From an uncultured Thiohalocapsa sp. (lineage in GTDB: Bacteria; Pseudomonadota; Gammaproteobacteria; Chromatiales; Chromatiaceae), in assembly GCF_913063425.1 (NCBI RefSeq), contig NZ_CAJXYK010000017.1:1-64000 (forward strand): DNA of 64,000 nucleotides. The letters run 5' to 3'. The notes beneath the pieces are model-generated. The model was not told the DNA's origin and did not search any database. It worked only from the letters and a program-made list of their open reading frames with translations. Position numbers and translations under genes: made by a program. This document shows, in pieces, positions 48,797-57,291 of the stretch (the first letter of the stretch is position 1; each line of letters starts with the position of its first letter).

Positions 48797-50241
48797 TCGG
48801 CTCGGGGCTGGTGCTGGCACTGTGCCTTGCCGCGGGGATGGTGCTCGGGCTGGCGCGGGAGCTGCTGATCATCGGCCGGTGGGGTGCCAGCGGCGCCACG
48901 GATGCGCTGCTGGTGGCGCTGTTCCTGCCCGAAGCACTGCGGCTCATCCTTGCCTCCGGGCTCGTGTCCTCGGCAGCCATGGCGTTGTGGCTGCTGCACA
49001 GGGATCAGGCGAGCGCGGCTGACTGGCTGGCGAGCCAGGGCGTTGCGTTGATGAGTCTTGCAGTCGCGCTGGGTTTGCTGCTGCATCTGGCCGCCGGAGC
49101 GGTGATCGCACTGATCGGCCCGGGGCTCGATGCAGCGGATAGGGGATTCGGGCGCGAAACCCTGGCCATTGCCGCCTGGTGTCTGCCGGGGCTCCTCCTG
49201 CACGCGTTGCTGGCCGTGGTGCATCAGGCGGATCAGCGCTTCGTGCTGGCGGGGCTCGGCTCGGTGCTGTTCAACCTTCCCGCGGTTGCCTACCTGGTCC
49301 TGAGCGGTGCGGGCGCGGGGCATCAGGGCTTCGCCTGGTCGCTGGTGTTGGGCAGTGTGCTCATGCCTGTGGTGCTGCTGCCGCATGTCTGGCGGCGTGG
49401 CTGGCGCCCAGGCGTGCTTCGGCTGCGTTGGCGTTACGTCCAGGATCTCGGCCTGCGGCTGCTGCCCCTTGGACTCGGTGCCGGGGCCGCGCAGGCCGCG
49501 GTGCTGCTGGAGCGCGTACTGGGGTCGCTGCTGCCGGAGGGCAGCGTCGCCCTGCTCAATCTCGCCCGCAAGCTCATCGGCGTACCGGCCATCGCCATCA
49601 ACAGCCTGGGTCAGGTGGCCCTGGCGCGGTTTGCAAGCAAGCTCCATGCGCCGGCGGCCGATGCGGCCGTGGCGCAGCTGACAACGGCATTGTCCTGGCT
49701 TGCCATCATGGCCCTGCCCGTGGCGCTCGCCCTCGCCGGCTGGGCCGGGACGGCTGCGGTGCTGCTGCCGGGCGCGGATGCCGGCGACGGCGAAGCGCTG
49801 GCGGCATTGCTCCGGGTGCTCGCCATCGGCCTGGTGCCGGCGGGCTTCAACGTGCTGCTGGTGCGCTGGTGCTTTGCGCAGGGCCGCATGATGCAGCCGA
49901 CGACATTGGAACTGCTGGGTACCGCTGCGCAGCTGCTGGCGACGCTCGTGGCGTTCCCGCTGCTCGGCCTGATCAGCCTGCCGCTGGGGGCCTTGGTCGG
50001 TGCGGCGGTGTCCATGGGGCTCCTCCTGTCCGTTGCGCCTGCCGAGCTGCGGGCAGTCCGCTGGGCAGCTTTCGTCGCCATTCAGGGGCTGCTGGTGCTC
50101 TCGGCCGGTGCCTGGGCTGCGGGCATACCATCACCGGCCCTGCTGGTGGCGGTCCTACAGGCCGGGCTCTTCGCCGGCGCCGGCTGGCTGTTGCTGTGGC
50201 TGGGCGCCCGGCGGCTGCGGCTTCTGGACCCGGGCGCCTAG
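48793..50241 (+). CDS. MVF/MurJ-family lipid-linked oligosaccharide flippase
   Basis: 482 aa from ATG 48793, overlapping the ligase stop by 4 nt. About 12-14 TM helices. LARELLIIGRWGASGATDAL in TM1-2 and the FLPEALRLILASGLVSSAAM loop are MurJ-like. It should flip the lipid-linked repeat unit across the inner membrane for this locus, taking the place of a Wzx. Last gene of the operon; a terminator hairpin follows at 50323. Confidence 0.85.
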   Translation: MIGSGLVLALCLAAGMVLGLARELLIIGRWGASGATDALLVALFLPEALRLILASGLVSSAAMALWLLHRDQASAADWLASQGVALMSLAVALGLLLHLAAGAVIALIGPGLDAADRGFGRETLAIAAWCLPGLLLHALLAVVHQADQRFVLAGLGSVLFNLPAVAYLVLSGAGAGHQGFAWSLVLGSVLMPVVLLPHVWRRGWRPGVLRLRWRYVQDLGLRLLPLGLGAGAAQAAVLLERVLGSLLPEGSVALLNLARKLIGVPAIAINSLGQVALARFASKLHAPAADAAVAQLTTALSWLAIMALPVALALAGWAGTAAVLLPGADAGDGEALAALLRVLAIGLVPAGFNVLLVRWCFAQGRMMQPTTLELLGTAAQLLATLVAFPLLGLISLPLGALVGAAVSMGLLLSVAPAELRAVRWAAFVAIQGLLVLSAGAWAAGIPSPALLVAVLQAGLFAGAGWLLLWLGARRLRLLDPGA

Positions 50242-50322
50242 GGGAACGCCGAAGTATTCGGCGTGTCCCGCGCGGGGCAGGACGCCGCGCCATTGTCAGG
50301 CGCGTAGGCTGCTGGAAATGCA

Positions 50323-50353
50323 GGAACCGGAAAACCTTGCCTTTTCCGGTTCC
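50323..50353. terminator. Bidirectional terminator between convergent operons
   Basis: Perfect 12-bp arms GGAACCGGAAAA (50323-50334) and TTTTCCGGTTCC (50342-50353), 7-nt loop. A/T runs at the loop side and its position between the flippase (plus) and the acyltransferase (minus) fit a shared terminator. A second small hairpin GCCGAA-gta-TTCGGC lies at about 50246-50260. Confidence 0.7.
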
Positions 50354-50424
50354 GCAGGCTTTCTGGGCAAGACGCCCAACCAATCGGTATCGCCCTGGGT
50401 GCCGGCCCGGCAGCGGTGTCGGGC

Positions 50425-51255
50425 TCAGTGCAGAAAGTTGTAAAGGCCCCGGGGATTGACGCGGTAGTCGAGGTGATGCGTGCGCTCGCCCATGGGCTTT
50501 GCATTGAAGCCGCCGACCACCGAGTAGGGCGCGATTTCCTTGTTGACGATGGTGCCTGCGCCCACCACCGCGCCGTAGCCCAGCCGGCCGCCATGGACCA
50601 CCATGGAGCGTGTCGCAAGCCAGGCGTAGTCGTCGATGTAGATTGGATCACCGACGATGCCGAAGTCCTCGGCGTCGAGCTCATGGACACCCGCGACGAT
50701 GAGCACATAGGACGCAATGGTCACGTGGTCGCCCACAATGAGCCCCGCGCGCCCATCCAGCAGGCAATGCCAGCCGACGCAGGTGTCCTCGCCGAGGACG
50801 ATGTTCTCGATGCCCAGGATCTCCGTGTTGCGCCAGACGGACGAGCCCTTGCCGATCTTCATGCCCCCGGCGCGCAGCCAGGTGAGGCGTATCCAGTGGC
50901 TTGGGATTTTGCTGATCAGGATGTTGTAGATCTGCTCCCAGGCGCGGCGCCCACGGTCCGTCAGCGTTTGCAGGTTGATGCCGGGGCGCGGCGGCAGGCG
51001 GGCGGGTATCTCGGATTTCAGCACGTGGTACAGGCGCCGCTGCACCGGGTCCTCGATCTGGTGCTCCAGGTCGATGTAGGAAATGTAGACGTGCTTGGCG
51101 CTCCCCGTGCGGGGCTTCGTGCGCTCCGCGATGATGCCGGTCTCGCGCAGGGCGATGTAAGCCGCAAGCAACTCCTGCTCGCTGGCGCCGACGCTGTCGG
51201 CGTACGCATGCAGGCGCTCCGGGAGATCGGCGGAGTGAAGAATGTAATGACCCAC
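50425..51255 (-). CDS. Hexapeptide-repeat (LbH) acyltransferase
   Basis: 276 aa from GTG 51255, with GGGGGAG 9 nt upstream. The C-terminal half is a left-handed beta-helix (GMKIGKGSSVWRNTEILGIE then NIVLGEDTCVGWHCLL, and LGYGAVVGAGTIVNKEIAPY), with the catalytic-type HELDAEDFG loop of WcaF-like acetyltransferases. The first 100 residues (HYILHSADLPERLHAYADSV) form a small helical domain not usual for the family. Probably acetylates the exopolysaccharide. Convergent to the main operon. Confidence 0.82.
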   Translation of the reverse strand: MGHYILHSADLPERLHAYADSVGASEQELLAAYIALRETGIIAERTKPRTGSAKHVYISYIDLEHQIEDPVQRRLYHVLKSEIPARLPPRPGINLQTLTDRGRRAWEQIYNILISKIPSHWIRLTWLRAGGMKIGKGSSVWRNTEILGIENIVLGEDTCVGWHCLLDGRAGLIVGDHVTIASYVLIVAGVHELDAEDFGIVGDPIYIDDYAWLATRSMVVHGGRLGYGAVVGAGTIVNKEIAPYSVVGGFNAKPMGERTHHLDYRVNPRGLYNFLH

Positions 51256-51549
51256 GGCGACGGCTCCCCCGGTTGGACGGCGACGGCCTGAGCGCGCAAC
51301 CCGGCGTGCAGGCATGGCCGGTGGTCCGACGGGCGCGCCGCAGCGAGCCCGTCGGCAACGCTGCTGGTGCGCTCCAGGTGCGTTGCCCGTTGATGGCACA
51401 GGGTCATTATCGTCCTGCAGAGTACACGCTCGGGAGCCAGTGATTCGCTGTCAATGGTATAAGTGAAAAACTGATCAAAGATAAAGGATTCCCTCATCAT
51501 CCGGCCCCAGGTCGGCGGTTGCTTCAGCCGATGGCGGGCGCGGCAGGAC

Positions 51550-52764
51550 TCAGTCAGTTGGACGCTGTTTGCCGCCTGCGTGGCGGCTGTACACGCGCTC
51601 CAGCGCCTGCGCCGCCTGCGCCCAGTCCTGGTGGGCGGCCGCCCAACGGCGTGCGTTCTCGCCGAGGCGTCGCGCCAGGTCAGGGTCACGCAGGAGCAGG
51701 GTCAGCTGTGTCGCGATCCCGGCGGCATCCTCGGCCACGGCAAAGCAATGCCGGGCGTCTGCGCCCAAGCCGGTGAGCGCCTGTGGTGTCGCGACGATGG
51801 GGAGCGCCGAGGCCATGGCTTCGAATACCTTCAGCTTCGAGCCACCGCCTGCCCGCAGCGGGGCGACGAAGACGGCTGCGCGGCGGTGCAGGGTCGGGAG
51901 CGCATCGACGAAGCCGCCCCATTCGATCCTGGGGTCGGTGTGGCGCCTGCGCCAGCGGGCGGGCACGGCATGGCCGTAAATGGCGAGCCGGGCGGAAGGC
52001 TGCTGCTGCCAGACGCGGGGCATGATGTCGGCGATGAGCCATTCCACCGCGTCGACGTTGGGCGGGTAGTCGTAGTTGCCGAGGAAGAGAATGCGTTGGT
52101 CGGTGCTGTTCGGTGCCACATCGGCGAAGGCTGCGGTGTCTACGCCGTTCGGGACGACGGCAACGGGCGTGTCGGTGACAGTGCGAAAGGCGGCGGCGTC
52201 CGCGTCGGTCACTGCAATCAGGTGCGTGGCGAGATCGAAGACCCGCCGCTCCCAGCGGCGGTAACGCAGCCGTTCGATCGGTGCCGGCAATGCCCCGAGC
52301 CAGCCGAGTCGCGCGAGTGTGATGCCGCTGAGCTCGGATTCGACGTTGTGCTCCGTGAGCACAAAGCCGCGGCGCAGCTCCCGTAACGGCCGCTCGATGG
52401 ACTGGAAGCTGTAGCTGTGCTCGATCTGGATGACATCCCAGGGTGCTGCCAGCAGCGCCCGGAAGCGGTGCTGAAAGGCGCGGTGATGCCCATTGATGCT
52501 CGCAAGCAGTGGCTCGAAGGGCCGCAGCGCATGGAGCAGGGTCAGCGGATGCCGCAGCGGGCGGCGTCTGACATAGATGACGCGCTCGAGAAAGCCCTCC
52601 AGATGGCCAAGCTCCGCCGCGGACGGCGCCGCTTTGGTCAGCGCCAGCAGGGTGATGCGATGACCTGCATCGGCGAGCCGCCGCAGCAGTGCATATTGGC
52701 GCGTTTTGCCGCCGCTGCTGGTCGGCCACGGCAGGTAGGGCGAAACCCAGAGGATGCGCAGCAT
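51550..52764 (-). CDS. TIGR03087-type family 4 glycosyltransferase
   Basis: 404 aa from ATG 52764; an ATG 8 codons earlier is possible. MLRILWVSPYLPWPTSSGGK start, HSYSFQSIERPLRELRRGFV, VPNGVDTAAFADV, LFLGNYDYPPNVDAVEWLI and APLRAGGGSKLKVFEAMASA are the signature of the sugar transferases that accompany PEP-CTERM/exosortase loci. The window also has a VPLPA-CTERM protein (59109-60842), which supports an exosortase system in this genome, although no exosortase gene lies here. Confidence 0.85.
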   Translation of the reverse strand: MLRILWVSPYLPWPTSSGGKTRQYALLRRLADAGHRITLLALTKAAPSAAELGHLEGFLERVIYVRRRPLRHPLTLLHALRPFEPLLASINGHHRAFQHRFRALLAAPWDVIQIEHSYSFQSIERPLRELRRGFVLTEHNVESELSGITLARLGWLGALPAPIERLRYRRWERRVFDLATHLIAVTDADAAAFRTVTDTPVAVVPNGVDTAAFADVAPNSTDQRILFLGNYDYPPNVDAVEWLIADIMPRVWQQQPSARLAIYGHAVPARWRRRHTDPRIEWGGFVDALPTLHRRAAVFVAPLRAGGGSKLKVFEAMASALPIVATPQALTGLGADARHCFAVAEDAAGIATQLTLLLRDPDLARRLGENARRWAAAHQDWAQAAQALERVYSRHAGGKQRPTD

Positions 52765-52797
52765 GCGTGTCGCGCCGGCAGGAGCCATTGGCCGTGA

Positions 52798-54195
52798 TCA
52801 TACACCCATCGGCGCCGCCGGCAGCCGGACGCCGGCGGCCAGACCGCCCGAAGCCGCGCGCGCGAAGTCCAAGCTGCCGCCGTAGGCCTCCGCCACATCC
52901 CGGGCGATGGCGAGGCCCAGCCCGGAGCCCGCCTTGCGCTCGTCGAGCCGCAGGCCGCGCTCGCCGAGCCGGTGCAGCTGGTCCGCCGGCACGCCCGGCC
53001 CGTCGTCTTCGATGCTCACCTGCACCGGATCGCCTGCTGCGACCCGGATGTCCACCCGGCTGCGGGCCCACTTGGCGGCGTTCTCCAGCAGGTTGCCCAG
53101 GAGCTCCAGCAGGTCATCGTCGGCCAGCGCGGCGACGGCGCCGTCGGCTGCCGTGAGCTGCCAGTCCACCCGCGCCCCATCCGGGGTGCGTTTGAGCGTG
53201 CGCAGCAGGCGCTGCAGCGCAGCCGTCACATCGGCGTGCGCCTGGCGCGGGCGGGCGCCGGCGCGCACCCGGGCGCGGATCAGCTCCCGGTCCACGCGCC
53301 GGCGCATGTGGCAGGCGAGCTGGTCCAGGTCCGCCGCCACCGCGGCATTGCCCTCGCGGCGCAGGCGCTCGGCGTCCGCGGCCAGGGCGCTCAGCGGTGT
53401 CTTCAGTCCGTGCGCCAGGTCTGCGGTCCAGCTGCGGGCCTGGGTGACGGCCTGCTCGCGGGCGGCGAGGAGGGCGTTCACCTCTGCCACCAGGGGGCGC
53501 ACCTCGTCGGGATGCTGCTCCGGCAGGCGCTCGGCGCGGCCGGCGCGCACGGCGTTAACACCCCGGCGTACGGCCTCCAGTGGCGCCAGCCCGATGCGGA
53601 TCTGTACCCAGGTGGCGGCCAGCAGCAGCAGGGCGATGACGCCGAGATACGGCACCATGTCGCCGGCGAAGGCGTCGCGGGCGGCGATGAGCTCGGCGCG
53701 ATCCTGCGCCACCGCGAGCCGCAGACTGCGGCCCGTTGTGTCGTCGGGCGCGCGCGTTGCGGGCACCAGCCGGATGCTGCGCTCGCGCACCAGCAGCGGA
53801 CGGCCGCCGGGACCCGGCAGCACATGGGCATGGACGCTGCCCGGGGTGAGCCGGTCCGGCGGCAGCAACAGCTCTGTGTCCCACAGGGAGCGCGAGCGCA
53901 GGGCGCCGAGCCCCGCCTGGGCCGCCGGGATATCGTCGATCTGCCAGTAGAGACCGGACAGGGGGGCCTCGAAGCGCGGGTCCGCCGGGCGCGGCGCGAC
54001 GGCGAGGCCGCCGTCTGCGGTGACACGGACCGCTGCGGCGAGCTGGTTGAGCTGGCTCGTCAGCTCGGCGCCGATGCGCCGCTCCACGTGGCGCTCGAAC
54101 AGGGCCACCAGGCTGAGCGCGGCCACCAGCAGCGCGAGTGTGATGGACAGGACCCCGGCAACGGCGAGCCGTGCCCGCAGCGAACGGCCGGTCAC
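52798..54195 (-). CDS. PhoQ/QseC-type sensor histidine kinase
   Basis: 465 aa. TM1 (about 12-32) and TM2 (182-200) bracket a periplasmic sensor of about 150 residues without recognisable fold. HAMP-like linker, then DLAHGLKTPL with phosphoacceptor His262, an N box in LLELLGNLLENAAKWA, and G boxes DDGPGVP and GSGLGLAIARDVAEAYGG. Phosphorylates the adjacent regulator. Starts 4 nt inside the regulator's stop. Coupled with a PepSY gene, a layout known from SHP/diheme cytochrome clusters. Confidence 0.9.
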   Translation of the reverse strand: MTGRSLRARLAVAGVLSITLALLVAALSLVALFERHVERRIGAELTSQLNQLAAAVRVTADGGLAVAPRPADPRFEAPLSGLYWQIDDIPAAQAGLGALRSRSLWDTELLLPPDRLTPGSVHAHVLPGPGGRPLLVRERSIRLVPATRAPDDTTGRSLRLAVAQDRAELIAARDAFAGDMVPYLGVIALLLLAATWVQIRIGLAPLEAVRRGVNAVRAGRAERLPEQHPDEVRPLVAEVNALLAAREQAVTQARSWTADLAHGLKTPLSALAADAERLRREGNAAVAADLDQLACHMRRRVDRELIRARVRAGARPRQAHADVTAALQRLLRTLKRTPDGARVDWQLTAADGAVAALADDDLLELLGNLLENAAKWARSRVDIRVAAGDPVQVSIEDDGPGVPADQLHRLGERGLRLDERKAGSGLGLAIARDVAEAYGGSLDFARAASGGLAAGVRLPAAPMGV

Positions 54196-54875
54196 CGCTC
54201 GGCGCCGTCAGCGGCCGGGTCCGGCTCGATGACATAGCCGAAGCCGCGGCGGGTGCGGATCAGGTCCGCGCCGAGCTTGCGGCGCACCCGGCCGACGAGC
54301 ACCTCGACGGCGTTGGATTCGCGCTCGAAGTCCTGAGCATAGAGCTGCTCGGTGAGCTCCAGCTGCGGCACCACCCGGCCGGCATGCTGCATCAGATAGG
54401 CCACGAGCCGATACTCCGTCGGCGTCAGGCGCACCGGCACGCCGTCGCGGCTCACCTGCATGCGCCGGGTGTCCAGGCTGAGCCCGCCCACCCGCAGCAC
54501 GGGCGAGGCCTGCCCCGCCGACCGACGCACCAGGGCACGCAGCCGGGCCAGGAGCTCTTCCATGCGGAAGGGCTTCGGCAGGTAGTCGTCGGCACCGGCG
54601 TCGATGCCCTCAACGCGTTCGTGCCAGGCGCCGCGGGCGGTGAGGATGAGCACCGGAAAGCGCTGCCCGGCCTCGCGCCAGCGACGCAGCACCGAGAGGC
54701 CATCCATGCCCGGCAGGCCCAGGTCCAGCACCACCGCGGCCCAGGTCTCGGTGTCGCCGCGGAACCAGGCATCCTCGCCGTCGGCGCTGTGCGCCACCAC
54801 GAAGCCCGCGGCGTCCAGGGCCGTGGCGATGCCCTCGGCGAGGCGGGTGTCGTCTTCCACCAGCAGGATGCGCAT
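54192..54875 (-). CDS. OmpR/PhoP-type response regulator
   Basis: 227 aa. Receiver domain with acidic pocket EDD (7-9), phospho-Asp51 in VVLDLGLPGMDG, Thr in LILTARG and Lys in LPKPFRMEEL. C-terminal winged helix with LTPTEYRLVAYLMQHAGRVV and RESNAVEVLVGRVRRKLGAD. Likely binds the TGTCAG direct repeat upstream of both this operon and the divergent cytochrome operon. PepSY stop overlaps its ATG by 1 nt. Confidence 0.93.
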   Translation of the reverse strand: MRILLVEDDTRLAEGIATALDAAGFVVAHSADGEDAWFRGDTETWAAVVLDLGLPGMDGLSVLRRWREAGQRFPVLILTARGAWHERVEGIDAGADDYLPKPFRMEELLARLRALVRRSAGQASPVLRVGGLSLDTRRMQVSRDGVPVRLTPTEYRLVAYLMQHAGRVVPQLELTEQLYAQDFERESNAVEVLVGRVRRKLGADLIRTRRGFGYVIEPDPAADGAER

Positions 54876-55204
54876 CAGTCGTCCTCCTCCTGCTCCAGCA
54901 GCCGGCCCGCGGCGGCGTCCATCAGCACCTCCAGCACCCGGCCGTCCGGGGTGATGACCTTGAGCTCGTAGACCCAGGTGCCGTGCTCGCGCTCGAGCTC
55001 GACCTCCACCACCTCACCCGGCACCTGCACGGCCACCGTCTTCAGGATCTGTGCAAGCGGCAGGACTTCGCCCGCCTCCAGCGCGGCGCGGGCGCGGTCG
55101 TGATCGTGCGGGTCCGCCCGCGCCGGTGCGCCTGCGGCGAGCAGCAGCGGCGCTGCGAGCAGCGCCGCGGCGAGGTGCGCCTTGGTGGGGCTTGGCCGGG
55201 GCAT
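54875..55204 (-). CDS. PepSY-domain periplasmic protein
   Basis: 109 aa from ATG 55204. Signal peptide (HLAAALLAAPLLLAAGAPARA), then one PepSY unit (ALEAGEVLPLAQILKTVAVQ with VVEVELEREHGTWVYELKVI). PepSY domains inhibit or modulate partners outside the membrane; with this kinase it may tune sensing. First gene of the minus operon. Confidence 0.88.
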   Translation of the reverse strand: MPRPSPTKAHLAAALLAAPLLLAAGAPARADPHDHDRARAALEAGEVLPLAQILKTVAVQVPGEVVEVELEREHGTWVYELKVITPDGRVLEVLMDAAAGRLLEQEEDD

Positions 55205-55530
55205 GGCGTTGCTCTGTTGCAGTGGCTCCGGAGTCTGGACTGCGCGCCGGGGGGCGCCGCTGATGCAGCGATGCCGGCTCAGCGCCGTGCGCCAACGCCC
55301 ACGACGCTGACAGCCCGTGCTTCTGTGCATGACACCGCCTAGCTCGGCTTCCCACCATTCACATGGTGCGCCGAGGCACCTGACAGAAGGCTGACAACCG
55401 CCCACAGGGAAACGTCAGTGGCCGCCCTTTAAGCTGGCTTCGCGTGTCGAGGACGGCGCCGCAGCCCGTTGCGGTTGCGACCGTCGCCGCGGCAGCGCAG
55501 CCATGTTCTCAACCATCGGAGCAACGAGCC
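55205..55530. promoter_or_regulatory. Divergent control region of the redox module
   Basis: 326 nt between the PepSY-regulator-kinase operon and the cytochrome operon. It holds the direct repeat at 55380-55396 and a CACCAT-tcac-ATGGTG inverted repeat (55353-55368). No protein-coding frame of note. Confidence 0.6.
55380..55396. promoter_or_regulatory. Direct repeat CTGACA-N5-CTGACA, candidate regulator box
   Basis: CTGACA at 55380-55385 and 55391-55396, 11 bp apart start to start. Spacing and form suit an OmpR-type dimer bound to one DNA face. It lies between the two divergent operons whose products belong together. Confidence 0.6.
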
Positions 55531-56154
55531 ATGCCGACACAGATACTCGCCGCCGACGCGGCGCCCCCGCCTGCCGACGCGCAGGCACAAAACACCGAGC
55601 AGGTGCGGGTCTGGGACCCGCTGGTGCGGATCTTTCATTGGTCGCTGGTGGGCGGCTTCGCCACCGCCTTCATCGTCGAGGACGACCTGCTGGGCGTGCA
55701 CGTCTGGGCGGGCTATCTGGTGCTCGCCCTGATCGCGGTGCGACTGGTCTGGGGCATCGTCGGCACCCGGCATGCCCGCTTCACGGATTTCGTGCGTGGT
55801 CCGCGGCAGGTGCTCGGCTATCTGCGCGAGAGTCTGCGCCTGGCCGCACCGCGGCATCTTGGCCACAACCCCCTGGGCGGCGCCATGGTGGTGGCGCTGC
55901 TCGCGCTGGTGGGGCTCACCGGCCTGACTGGCATGGCCCTGTACGGCGCCCAGGAGCTCTCCGGACCCCTCGCCGGACTCATGAGCGGCACGTCGCCCGC
56001 CGTCGGCGCCGGCCTGGAAGAGACGCACGAGGTCTTGGCGAACGTGACGCTGCTGTTCATCGCCGCACACGTGGCCGGGGTGCTGTTCTCGAGCTTCGCC
56101 CACCGCGAGAACCTGATCGCGTCCATGCTCACCGGCCGCAAGCGCCGCAGCTGA
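55531..56154 (+). CDS. Cytochrome b561-type di-heme membrane protein
   Basis: 207 aa from ATG 55531 with CGGAG upstream. Four TM helices carrying the heme-ligand His pairs in RIFHWSLVGG, LLGVHVWAGYL, EETHEVLANV and IAAHVAGVLF. PF01292-like (Ni/Fe-hydrogenase b-type) family. It should pass electrons across the inner membrane to the soluble cytochromes encoded next. 4 nt before the SHP gene. Confidence 0.9.
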   Translation: MPTQILAADAAPPPADAQAQNTEQVRVWDPLVRIFHWSLVGGFATAFIVEDDLLGVHVWAGYLVLALIAVRLVWGIVGTRHARFTDFVRGPRQVLGYLRESLRLAAPRHLGHNPLGGAMVVALLALVGLTGLTGMALYGAQELSGPLAGLMSGTSPAVGAGLEETHEVLANVTLLFIAAHVAGVLFSSFAHRENLIASMLTGRKRRS

Positions 56155-56164
56155 GGGCATGCTC

Positions 56165-56548
56165 ATGACCAAGCGCATCACCGAACGCCCACGCCGGCTG
56201 ACCGGCCCCCTGCTGCTCAGCCCGGTCCTTTTGCTCGCTGCGGCGCCGGCTGCGATGGCCGGTGACGCCGCCGCCGGCGCCGCAGCCTGGGTGCAGCAGC
56301 ACCCGCAGCCGGGCGGCGCGCCGGCGCGCAGCTGCGCCACCTGCCACACCGCTGACCTGACCCGCCCGGGCGAGCACGTGCGCACCGGCAAGCCCATCGA
56401 GCCGTTGGCGCCCTCGGTGAGCCCGGAGCGGCTCACCGACCAGGCCAAGGTGGAGAAATGGCTCAGGCGCAACTGCCGCTGGACCCTCGGTCGCGAGTGC
56501 ACGGCGGCGGAGAAGGCGGACTTCCTGGCCTACATCCGCGCCCAGTGA
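56165..56548 (+). CDS. SHP-like monoheme cytochrome c (DUF1924)
   Basis: 127 aa from ATG 56165 (GAGGG spaced 7 nt; an ATG 6 nt earlier overlaps the SD). Signal peptide (LLLSPVLLLAAAPAAMA), then heme motif SCATCHTADL (Cys57, Cys60, His61). WLRRNCRWTLGRECTAAEKA carries an Asn103 at the position of the distal Asn ligand of sphaeroides heme protein, plus the Cys104/Cys112 pair that forms the SHP disulfide. SHP binds oxygen or NO at this heme. Grouped with a diheme cytochrome and cytochrome b, as in known shp loci. Confidence 0.9.
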   Translation: MTKRITERPRRLTGPLLLSPVLLLAAAPAAMAGDAAAGAAAWVQQHPQPGGAPARSCATCHTADLTRPGEHVRTGKPIEPLAPSVSPERLTDQAKVEKWLRRNCRWTLGRECTAAEKADFLAYIRAQ

Positions 56549-56580
56549 ACCGAGCAAAAACACCCGAACGGAGAGACGAC

Positions 56581-57189
56581 ATGAACACATCCCTGCGCAT
56601 CGGCGGCCTGGTGGCCGGCGCCCTGCTGGCGCTCGGCCTCGCCGGGCTGGCCCTCGGCGACGACGACGATCACGACGACCACGACGACGATCACTACGAG
56701 GAATACGAGCACGAGCACGGCAGTTGGATAGAGCCGGGCGAGGACGTGAAACCCGTCGCCAACGCCACCTATGCCGAGGAGTGCGGCGCCTGCCACATGG
56801 CCTATCAGCCGGGGCTGCTGCCCGCCGCTGCCTGGCAGCAGGTTATGGCGCCCGAGGCGCTCATGGACCACTACGGCGACGACGCGTCCCTGTCCACGGC
56901 GCTGCGCGGCGAGCTCACCGACTACCTCACGGCCAACGCTGCGGGGCAGGCGCGAAAATCCCGCTCCCGTGCCTTCGCGGTGGGCGATGCCGGCGCCGGC
57001 GACCTGCCGCGCATCACCGCGACCCGCTATTTCCGCAACGAGCACCACGAGATCCCATCGAAGCTGGTCGCCGGCAACCCGGAGGTCGGCAGCTTCAGCA
57101 ACTGCAATGCCTGCCATACGGGCGCGGATGAGGGCGTCTACAACGAGCACCGGGTGCGCATACCGGGCTACGGCCGCTGGGACGACTGA
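56581..57189 (+). CDS. Diheme cytochrome c (DHC)
   Basis: 202 aa. Signal peptide (LVAGALLALGLAGLALG) followed by an Asp/His-rich run (about 27-46, DDDDHDDHDDDHYEEYEHEH) that could bind metals. Heme sites ECGACHMAYQ (Cys68-Cys71-His72) and NCNACHTGAD (Cys175-Cys178-His179). RYFRNEHHEIPSKLVAGNPE is typical of the DHC family. It should carry electrons between cytochrome b and SHP. Last gene of the operon. Confidence 0.9.
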   Translation: MNTSLRIGGLVAGALLALGLAGLALGDDDDHDDHDDDHYEEYEHEHGSWIEPGEDVKPVANATYAEECGACHMAYQPGLLPAAAWQQVMAPEALMDHYGDDASLSTALRGELTDYLTANAAGQARKSRSRAFAVGDAGAGDLPRITATRYFRNEHHEIPSKLVAGNPEVGSFSNCNACHTGADEGVYNEHRVRIPGYGRWDD

Positions 57190-57291
57190 GCAGCAGTCGG
57201 CGCTTTGGCCCCCTTGATCGCACGCAGGCCCCAGGTCTTCAGCGGGCCGTCTAGGGTCTGGGTATGGCTTGCGGCGGCGCAGGGGGCCTCT

